Assembly (NCBI GenBank): GCA_016987375.1
Contig: PJRA01000160.1
Coordinates: forward strand, 1,194,834 to 1,231,710
Direction: 5' to 3'
Source: Brachionus koreanus
Taxonomy: Eukaryota; Rotifera; Eurotatoria; Ploima; Brachionidae
DNA: 36,877 nucleotides
The position numbers were made by a program, and so were the translations under genes. Position 1 is the stretch's first letter; every line of letters begins with the position of its first letter. The notes below the pieces were generated by a model that was given only the letters and a program-made list of their open reading frames with translations, was not told the origin of the DNA and did not search any database. Shown in pieces: positions 31,901-36,877 of the stretch.

Positions 31901-34900
31901 TATTTGTTGATATATTTTGTGCAATGATTTTTAGACACTTAAAAAAAAAGTTATTTTAGTTTAAAATTTTGTTTTTGACATTTGTTTCAAAATTCACAGA
32001 GTCATTTTTTAATATTCGAATAATTAGTTTCAAAATAATTTTTGATAAAGAAAAATTTAAAATAGTAAAATAGAGTCTAGTTTTTTAATATTTTAAATGA
32101 TTATTAAAAACAATTTAAAAATTTCTGGTCAATAAACTTACCAAAAGAAAATGTTGATGTGAGAGAACTTGACGAAATTGAACTTGAAATAGTCGATGTT
32201 CTTGTTGTTTCTGTGTCTTTTTCATCACAATCAACGTCAATAAAGCAAGTGTTAGATTCACATTCAATAAAGGTTGAGAAGGTTTCATTGCATTCAGTAA
32301 CTTAAATTTTTTTATTTAATCAAAATATTTATATTTTTCTAATTATACTATCAATAGGAGTCTTCGAGCAATTTGTTATAGACTGAACTTGAATAAATCT
32401 ATTTACTTCGGAACCGATGCCATTTTGAGTAAAAGTATCTTCTATATTTTCAGAGTTTAATTTTGCTGATATGTTTTTGGCGGTCAGATTTTGTCTTTCA
32501 ATAATGAACTTCAAAAAAATTGAAGGGGATATGAAATACTGGTTTGAATTTCTCTGAAGGTGAATGTACGTCACATTGACACTATAGAATATAGAACCAT
32601 ATAAGGAGGCAAATTGTCGTTGGTACTTAAAGAAATTTCAAACTTCTATAAATATATATTAAAAAAAAAAATTTTTTTACTAATTTCTCTAATGCTTCAT
32701 TAAAATCCTGTCTAGTCTTATTCTGTTCTAAATCCTGAATTAATTCTCTTCCAATTGCGTTGTTTCTGATTGGAATCAAACAAAATTTTTCAATTGTCAA
32801 ATTTACATGGGTTACTAAAATTTGAAAATAATCATAAGAATTTTATTTACTTCAGTTTAGGTTACAATTTCTTTGTTCGGGTTTTATTGTTGAAATTGGA
32901 TCGTTTGAAGCTGTTGTTACTGTTGAAGAAATAACCCTTGAAGTATTCGTTCCTGAAGATGATGAATCTACAATTTGAATTTATTTTTAAAATATTAACA
33001 TTTTTTTTAATTTCAACCTTGGCTAGTAGAAATTGAAGAAATAATTGATGAGGGATTTGATGTAACAAGAAGAGTTGTTGCGGATACAGTTGCTGTTGAT
33101 ATGCTTGTTGAAGATCTAGTTGTTGATGAAGAGGATGATGTTCTTATGGTTGTTGTAGAGGTGGCTTCAGTTTGTGTGGATGTTGATGTTTTTCTTTTGG
33201 TAAAATCTGAGTCTCCACTAGTTTCATCACAACTCGAGTCAACAAAACAGAATGAATTATTGCATAGATTTAATGAAGAATCGCAGTCAGAAACTAAAGA
33301 CAAAAATAATTAGTTTTTAATTAATAAATTTGACAAAAATCCTAGAAATTTTCTTCAATTGACAAAAATATTATTTAGCATATAATAATTAGTACATAGT
33401 TTTAAAATTTTATTTTTCTTCAGTAAAAAATTGTATTTTTAGGTATCGTTTTGGTAAAATTAATAATTGTGCACAAAATAAATCGAATAGTATTCATCTG
33501 AATAAAAGTTATTTTTGGTATTTTTTAAGAATAGAATTTAATGCAAATATCTTAAAAATAAGCACTGAATGTTAACTATAAAAAATAATTTTTCAAAAAA
33601 ATAAAGAACAATTAAATAAAAGACATTTTTTTAAATAATTATTTTTAAACAAGACCATCAAAATTTATTCATAAATCTAAATTTACTATAAGAGTTAAAA
33701 TTAAAAATATCTTACTATTTATTCGTGTTCCATTGCATCCGTCAATCGATTCTAGAAGAAGAAAACGATCAAGCTGTGAACCAGATGAATATCTTATGAA
33801 AGCAGATTCAATATTGCTTGAATTTAATTTTGATGTAAGATTTTCCAAAGTCAAATCTTTATTTTGGCTCTGAAAGCTCACATTTAGATTGGGTCTAACA
33901 AAGATGTTAGATCCAATTTCTTGTAGTTGAATACTCAAAACATCCACTTGTTCAAAATTCGAACCCATAAAATCACTAAACATTTTTTCATACTAAAATA
34001 AAACTTTTAGAATTGTTTTTAATTTAGACATTGTAAATTTTTATTTTGTATCAAAATCTATATTATATTATAATGTATATTTCACAAGACTGTTATGAAG
34101 ATTAATGGTCATTCTTTACTACCGAGGTATAACCCTCAAAATTCTTATTGTTTGTTCTGTTTGTTCAAAAATGGTCCTGCAAACAGTACATTAATGTACA
34201 AACAAATTCTAAACTTTGCAAAATCTCTTCATTTTTCTGTAAAATGGATTTCATTAAAAAAACATTAGATAAAATTTGCACTAAATTGCAGAGTTTTTGC
34301 AGAGATTAGAATTAGTTTGTACAAATTAGTACAATAATCTACTGTTTGCAGAACCATTTTTGCACAATTAGAAAAAATTTTTAGATTTTCCTTTTTGTAT
34401 TAAAATTTCACACTGCCGAATAGACTGTTTATTCGGGTGTTCGATAATGCGCAGTAAGACTGAAGATGACTTTTAATATTCAATAAATTTTTCACTTTTA
34501 TTGCATTCAAAATGGAGACTATTTCGCAAATTTTTACAAATTTTCCCATTTTATCTTTTAAATAAAAATGACCCTGCTCTCATTTAAAATTTTTAATTAA
34601 AAAAAAACATTTAAAAGACTATATTCAATTAGAAAGATTTTTAGACTTTGCAATCCATTCTTTTTGAGAAAATGTATTCAATGTTAAAAGTGAATTTAGA
34701 TAAATTCTCTATATTAGTAAAGTAAAAATTACATGTTGAAAAAACTTAAAAATATTTGTAATTTTTTAAATAATCAAATAGCCTAATTGAATATCAATTT
34801 TTAACACGGTGTAAATAATTTAATAGACCTACTAGGGATGAAACATGGCAAAGAAAGTCATTATATTAATGAAAGATACCAAATCTCTTTTTTATGAGTT

Positions 34901-36225
34901 ATTTACAAATCATGAATTTTAAACTAATAGAACTAATACTATTATTCTTTTGTGTCTAAATTCACAATGCCTTAAATTTAAATATTAGAAATAAACAAAC
35001 TATTTTCTCAAATTCAAGAGTTATATTTATGTTATCTATAATTATGTTGCTTTTATTTCCATCATTCAATATATTTATCAAATTATTTCCATTCAAATCT
35101 CTTTTTACAGCAATTCGACAAAAATTTCCGATCATCAAATTGCCGTATTTTGCTTCAAATTTAAATTGAAAATTTATCAAAAATTTTTTTATGTTTACCA
35201 TAGACCAGATTGGATTCAGTTGTTGATGGTTTTTCAGTAACATCAGTTTCTTCACAAGGAATTAGAAATAAATTTAATGCATGGCTTTTTTGCTTACCTT
35301 TTTCAGTTGTGGTTGAAATAATTTTCTCACCTGCACAATTAACATCTATTTCACAAGAAATTGGTTTGCAGCTTACGTTTGTTGAATTTTTTTCACAAAT
35401 ACTTGCTTAAGACAAAATTGTTTTTCTACTATTTATTAAAAGAATAATTAATAATACCATTAACAAGAGCTCCTTTACAATCATTTATACTTTTAAAAAG
35501 AAAAAGATCTGTGTATTTTTCGTAGTCAGTTTTATTCATAACCGAGATAATATTTTCAGTTGTGAAATTCGATAGCAATTCTTTCAAATCGATGCCTAAT
35601 TCTTTATTGAAAGTGACATTTAATTCAGGCTTAATGAATGTTTCGTTCAATGGTTCCAGTTTAATTAATTTTACATCGAAAAAATTAATTCCAAACATAA
35701 TTAAAAAAAATTCTTCATACTTTAAATGGATAAATTAATCAAATGATCTAAAAAAAATGAGCCAAATTTACCAGTAATTCCAAATCTTTGTAGATCTTGT
35801 CTTTTTCCTCAATTGACGAAAAGGATGACTGATTTAAATTGTTAAAAGGAAGACTACAAAAACCAGATAAATGAATACTCCCGTTTAGTACTATTTTAAT
35901 GTAATTTTAGAATAAAAATAAATATTAAAAATAATGAATTTAAAAATTACGCCTGTTAGAATCGTTTTTATTATTATTGTTGTCAGAACCTCCGGATAGA
36001 TAAACTGGAATTAATGCAAGAGCAATAATTGCCAATAGCAAGAGAAGAAAAAGCAAGAATGCAACAATGTTTCGAATGCCCGATGGCCAGCTATGCGACA
36101 AGGGTTAACTTTTTTTTTAAAAAACTTCTAAATTAATATTACTTGAAGGGTAGAAGAAAGCTTGGAGTATTTTCGCAATTGTCATTATTGTCATTACTAA
36201 ACATGTCTTCAGCATTTTCGCTCAT
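20962..36225 (-). CDS. Giant type II membrane mucin with about ten SEA-like modules (35 exons)
   Basis: Exons: 36143-36225, 35951-36090, 35772-35890, 35458-35719, 35298-35405, 35199-35249, 35001-35152, 33716-33992, 33018-33293, 32866-32967, 32681-32814, 32349-32625, 32142-32300, 29759-29907, 29433-29709, 29215-29373, 29015-29157, 28688-28961, 28025-28633, 27691-27833, 27370-27640, 25584-26233, 25439-25524, 25211-25383, 24809-25155, 24650-24753, 24410-24588, 24091-24341, 23393-23478, 23179-23339, 23016-23120, 21462-22957, 21326-21408, 21110-21273, 20962-21044. The total of 8,133 nt gives 2,710 residues and TAA, with no internal stop. No signal peptide is seen; one hydrophobic segment at residues 35-58 makes it type II, with over 2,600 residues outside. 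Repeated unit: an FCxIPV strand, helix, YVRPxxNV strand, helix, CNGT, then a four-Cys motif and Ser/Thr-rich linker. The SEA fold is inferred from the secondary-structure pattern; function unknown. The divergent 3' exons 23-31 are less certain. Confidence 0.8.
21690..21875 (-). repeat. Tyrosine-rich low-complexity coding block
   Basis: Residues 2464-2525 of the mucin-like protein contain 32 Tyr in 62, with Asp, Ser and Thr between runs of two to four Tyr (for example DYYYYEYYTEIMYY). On DNA it is a run of ATA/GTA-type codons on the plus strand. Confidence 0.9.
21945..22256 (-). repeat. Tandem 96-bp coding repeat (32 residues)
   Basis: Three full copies and one partial copy with period 96 bp (anchor TCATTTCA at 22031, 22127 and 22223). 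Each encodes TPIVFNKN, EMSTDSIL, EEPSYFIDFKTSM. Copies differ at a few bases, so expansion is recent. Confidence 0.92.
22614..22901 (-). repeat. Tandem 111-114-bp coding repeat (37-38 residues)
   Basis: Two full copies and one partial copy encoding SLTYSGGSTLIDTVTHND, QASNSVIQDFLISNNEQSD. The first copy lacks one Asp codon; otherwise the copies are nearly identical at DNA level. Confidence 0.92.
23016..24753 (-). CDS. Divergent modules 8-9 and Cys-rich exon (exons 26-31)
   Basis: Exons 26 (24650-24753), 27 (24410-24588), 28 (24091-24341), 29 (23393-23478), 30 (23179-23339) and 31 (23016-23120). They carry ERLRKLLGNILVSVEDISF, a repeat of the pattern 'strand, LL-x-MAIRKIDFSSIFEN', a Cys group (LCFENS...LCRECP...IECTN), then FIVSKAVSFNYKSSN... 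LLLRYYLQVQ, IFLTVKFYSDEQTS, IDFEKFYWPEGK, and CFGSDCLFCAS...NCSC. The final helix of each unit (IDFSSIFEN, IDFEKFYWPEG) matches NIExAF of the first modules. Frame closes across all six joins. Confidence 0.65.
23479..24090 (-). other. Mucin gene intron 28 (612 nt)
   Basis: AT-rich, no recognised element. Donor GTATAA, acceptor CCAAG. Confidence 0.6.
24809..25524 (-). CDS. Module 7 remainder, Cys motif and module 8 start with furin-like site (exons 23-25)
   Basis: Exons 23 (25439-25524) and 24 (25211-25383) complete a divergent module (NCIIGSLSDVDEYYLRKV, then LNPALTQLLIARKLTELNIP). Exon 25 (24809-25155) has LCNSNEANLDL...SCERC...SC, then a new helical segment, and RRKR at residues 1792-1795 followed by FIQRSVVPIGIE. 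RRKR fits the furin consensus R-x-K/R-R. A read-through alternative of exon 25 would stop a few codons later, so the GTATTC donor at 24808 is preferred; module similarity is weaker here. Confidence 0.65.
25584..27833 (-). CDS. SEA-like module 6 and start of module 7 (exons 20-22)
   Basis: Exon 20 (27691-27833): SRFCLIPVRNNSNGT... YESFQII. Exon 21 (27370-27640): YDQIFKDILQSNFQKLN, FVSLNFEIQY, QTCQGTPIES. Exon 22 (25584-26233, 650 nt) fuses what are separate exons elsewhere: a four-Cys motif (TCDDFLENCLEIIC, then NNC), a Ser/Thr tract with four 14-residue repeats, and the first strand and helix of the next module (IKYCGNESGSDLINEL). The fusion looks like loss of the usual phase-1 intron. Confidence 0.78.
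25948..26115 (-). repeat. Four tandem 42-bp coding repeats (14 residues)
   Basis: Exactly four 42-bp units, encoding STSLESSPSSASTR/Q with single-base variants (Pro/Leu, Arg/Gln). It lies in exon 22 of the mucin-like gene, inside a Ser/Thr linker. Confidence 0.93.
26234..27369 (-). other. Mucin gene intron 21 (1,136 nt)
   Basis: Noncoding; contains the MITE at 26337-26590. The remainder is AT-rich with poly-T and poly-A runs and nothing recognised. Confidence 0.75.
26335..26592. mobile_element. TA-flanked MITE, family copy 1
   Basis: A 254-bp noncoding element (26337-26590) between TA dinucleotides. Inverted ends share GTGTTG, two variable bases, then TACCGTCAGTGGCGGCCA. TA duplication suggests mobilisation by a Tc1/mariner-superfamily transposase; a TAA duplication with longer ends (Harbinger type) is also possible here, but copy 2 supports TA. 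Confidence 0.75.
27878..28014. mobile_element. TA-flanked MITE, family copy 2 (short)
   Basis: A 133-bp element (27880-28012) between TA dinucleotides, with ends related to copy 1: GTGTCGAACACCATCAGTGACGG on the left, and CAGTGAAGGCCACTAGACCG inward from the right. It lies in intron 19 of the mucin-like gene. It is more diverged and shorter than copy 1. Confidence 0.7.
28025..29157 (-). CDS. SEA-like module 5 with expanded Ser/Glu/Thr/Pro minisatellite linker (exons 17-19)
   Basis: Exon 17 (29015-29157): EKFCRIPVQNNSNAE. Exon 18 (28688-28961): YRDVFSEFFKSNFEDLELL, FFIRPYLNISY, VGCSGTFVNS. Exon 19 (28025-28633, 609 nt): four-Cys motif (TCEENSSNLICNNQSC, then NYDC) and about 170 residues of Ser/Thr/Glu/Pro built from a 36-codon tandem repeat. 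A Ser-dominated mucin segment with regular Glu is predicted. Confidence 0.82.
28090..28481 (-). repeat. 108-bp coding minisatellite (36 residues), with one 60-bp unit
   Basis: Anchor GATAGTGTTGATTC recurs at 28090, 28150, 28258, 28366 and 28474: one 60-bp interval followed by three of 108 bp. On the minus strand the unit reads Ser/Thr/Glu/Pro (SSSPESTLSSSSESSLSTES...). The plus-strand open frame here is an artefact of GAT-rich DNA. Confidence 0.93.
29215..29907 (-). CDS. SEA-like module 4 (exons 14-16)
   Basis: Exon 14 (29759-29907): ENFCRIPVKSGSNGT... YESLREI. Exon 15 (29433-29709): YEKMFQEFFGQNFVKVDVV, FYVRPSINVTL, LNSVNIETAFKKF, YGCNGTFINS. Exon 16 (29215-29373): NECNQTDTETTCDRKNC, NFDCDE and a short Thr/Ser linker. 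This is the clearest copy of the unit. Exon 15 has the same length (277 nt) as exons 8 and 12. Confidence 0.82.
29908..32141 (-). other. Mucin gene intron 13 (2,234 nt)
   Basis: The longest intron of this gene, between the linker of module 3 and module 4. No coding similarity found. It contains a pair of imperfect inverted repeats (about 30207-30267 and 30785-30850, sharing AATAAAACTTTTCAG). Short open frames on both strands look random. Confidence 0.7.
32142..32814 (-). CDS. SEA-like module 3 (exons 11-13)
   Basis: Exon 11 (32681-32814): KFCLIPIRNNAIGRELI... ALEKL. Exon 12 (32349-32625): YQRQFASLYGSIFYSVNVTY, FISPSIFLKF, LNSENIEDTF, TNCSKTPIDS. Exon 13 (32142-32300): a four-Cys motif (ECNETFSTFIECESNTCF, then DVDC) and a Ser/Thr linker ending SSLTSTFSFG. 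Phases are 1-0-1-1, as in the other modules. Confidence 0.8.
32866..35152 (-). CDS. SEA-like module 2 with Ser/Thr linker (exons 7-10)
   Basis: Exon 7 (35001-35152) has NFCRIAVKRDLNGNN and ends FEKI at a phase-0 donor. After a 1,008-nt intron, exon 8 (33716-33992) has YEKMFSDFMGSNFEQVDVL, FVRPNLNVSF, LNSSNIESAF and GCNGTRINS. Exon 9 (33018-33293) gives a four-Cys motif (DCDSSLNLCNNSFCFVDSSC) and a long Ser/Thr tract, extended by exon 10. The Ser/Thr tract is a typical dense O-glycosylation substrate. Confidence 0.8.
33294..33715 (-). other. Mucin gene intron 8 (422 nt)
   Basis: AT-rich, no recognised feature; phase 1. Confidence 0.6.
33993..35000 (-). other. Mucin gene intron 7 (1,008 nt)
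   Basis: Phase-0 intron splitting the helix of module 2. In the other modules this same intron is about 50 nt. It holds the foldback element at 34166-34361. Confidence 0.75.
34166..34361. mobile_element. Foldback element with about 60-bp imperfect inverted repeats
   Basis: The left arm starts CAAAAATGGTCCTGCAAACA (34166) and the right arm, read inward from 34361, starts CAAAAATGGTTCTGCAAACA. Similarity continues for about 60 bp through ATTCTAA and TGCAAAA blocks, with indels, leaving almost no loop. No clear target duplication. Confidence 0.6.
35199..35890 (-). CDS. SEA-like module 1 with four-Cys motif and linker (exons 3-6)
   Basis: Exon 3 (FCSLPFNN... KIYKDLELL) and exon 4 (YEEFFLIMFGINFF..., FIKPELNVTF, ...SINDCKGALVN) form the first SEA-like unit right after the membrane segment, split by a phase-0 intron in the first helix. 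Exon 5 has Cys spaced C-x8-C-x4-C-x5-C (CEKNSTNVSCKPISCEIDVNC), and exon 6 is a 17-codon Thr/Ser linker (TDVTEKPSTTESN). Confidence 0.75.
35951..36225 (-). CDS. Mucin gene exons 1-2: cytoplasmic N-terminus and membrane anchor
   Basis: Exon 1 (36143-36225) starts at ATG 36225-36223 after an A-run and encodes an Asn/Asp-rich N-terminus (MSENAEDMFSNDNND...). The 52-nt intron ends CATAG; the earlier AAAG at about 36110 would put a TAA in frame, so it is rejected. Exon 2 encodes NWPSGIRNIV, then a 24-residue run of Leu/Ile/Ala/Val (about 35-58), then an Asn/Asp-rich segment. An Arg precedes the hydrophobic run, supporting an inside N-terminus. Confidence 0.8.
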
Positions 36226-36750
36226 TTTTTTGCAAAAATTTTTTTAAGAAAAGTAAGAAATTTTTTGAATTTTGTCTAAATTTATATGAAGTCCAATTTG
36301 ATTATGAAATACGTCTATTATAAATTCAGTATTAATAGAAAACAAAATTAATCAACTTTTCATATCAAAATGAATATTTTCTATGTAGGAACCTCAGGAA
36401 ATCATTCATGTATGAAAGCATCTAGAAAAACTAAATCGAATTTTTTTTAAAATTGAGTTGATTTAAAAAATTTTGACATTTAAATTTTTAAAAGCTTTTT
36501 AATTACTAATCATCGAATTATACTAGTAAATTTAGTATTTTATTGCAGACATTTTTTTAAGTTAAAAGTCTTAAGTCAAGTCATTAACTTAAATTTTTTT
36601 TTTAAATTCAAGTCATAAGTTTGAGTGAGACTTAAAACTGTGGCTTATAAACAACTCTATTTTATTGTATGGATTAATAATTTTTCAATTTGCTATTAAC
36701 TTCAAACAATTTTGAAATTCTGATTTTATTTTAAAAAAATTGCTTTACAA
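36226..36750. other. Upstream flank of the mucin gene
   Basis: AT-rich sequence expected to hold its promoter and 5' UTR. No TATA box or other motif can be singled out against the AT-rich background. Confidence 0.5.
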
Positions 36751-36877
36751 GTTGATGGCGGAACTGTGTTGGGGAGTGGATGCAAGGCAAAAGAAGAGTT
36801 TTTAGAAGAAATAAATGATTGTTTTTTGCATTAGTTTGTAATTGAACCTACTTTTGGCGATAATGATCTTGATCTGG
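36751..36877 (+). pseudogene. Fragment of non-LTR retrotransposon (LINE) endonuclease region, runs off the window
   Basis: One plus-strand frame reads VDGGTVLGSGCKAKEEFLEE, INDCFLH, a TAG at 36832-36834, then FVIEPTFGDNDLDL. The pattern 'FL-x-x-INDCFL-x-Q-x-V-x-x-PT-x-G-x-N-x-LDL' is a hallmark of the endonuclease domain of LINE ORF2 proteins. The stop sits where Gln is normal, so this is probably a decayed copy. Continuation lies beyond 36877. Confidence 0.6.

Noticed and set aside
1..36877. CRISPR arrays, bacterial operons, ribosome-binding sites, rRNA
   Set aside because: The sequence is eukaryotic with spliceosomal introns; the tandem repeats found are coding minisatellites without spacer structure, and no RNA gene was recognised.

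Overview
This window is AT-rich eukaryotic DNA holding two large, intron-dense genes, both on the minus strand. Reading frame, repeat structure and recognisable protein families allowed both to be rebuilt exon by exon, with every splice phase closing. A single-headed inner-arm axonemal dynein heavy chain of the DNAH7 type implies an animal (or other eukaryote) with motile cilia. The second gene, a mucin-like multidomain membrane protein with SEA-like folds and phase-1 exon modules, points to a metazoan. Very short introns (about 46-70 nt), strong AT bias and many DNA transposons would suit a small-genome invertebrate such as a rotifer, but the taxon is a guess.

Layout. 83-19999 (minus): complete dynein heavy chain, 22 exons, 11,991 nt, 3,996 residues, from the N-terminal tail to the conserved C-terminal micro-exon. 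20000-20961: intergenic, holding the 3' end of the upstream gene and the presumed dynein promoter. 20962-36225 (minus): complete 35-exon gene, 8,133 nt, 2,710 residues. Its product has a short cytoplasmic N-terminus, one membrane segment (about residues 35-58), then about ten tandem modules. Each module is a SEA-like fold with a conserved Cys pair, a four-Cys mini-domain and a Ser/Thr-rich linker. Several linkers have expanded as coding minisatellites, and one 62-residue stretch near the C-terminus is half tyrosine. I know of no described gene with this architecture; it is the best candidate for something new here. 36226-36877: upstream flank with a decayed LINE fragment on the plus strand running off the edge.

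Mobile DNA sits in the long introns. All four long dynein introns carry an element: a Mutator-like element with terminal inverted repeats and a 10-bp target duplication plus a deleted mariner copy in one, and TTAA-flanked short inverted-repeat elements in the other three (one of these weak). Two copies of one TA-flanked MITE family lie in two introns of the mucin-like gene. Removing one of them restores that intron to about 56 nt, the local norm.

The most general signal is in splicing: of 55 reconstructed introns, 34 end in AAG, 19 in TAG and only 2 in CAG, a strong departure from the usual animal preference for CAG.

The two genes need not work together. Dynein is a cytoplasmic axonemal motor. 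The membrane mucin would face the outside, perhaps on a ciliated or secretory surface, but that link is only inference from adjacency.
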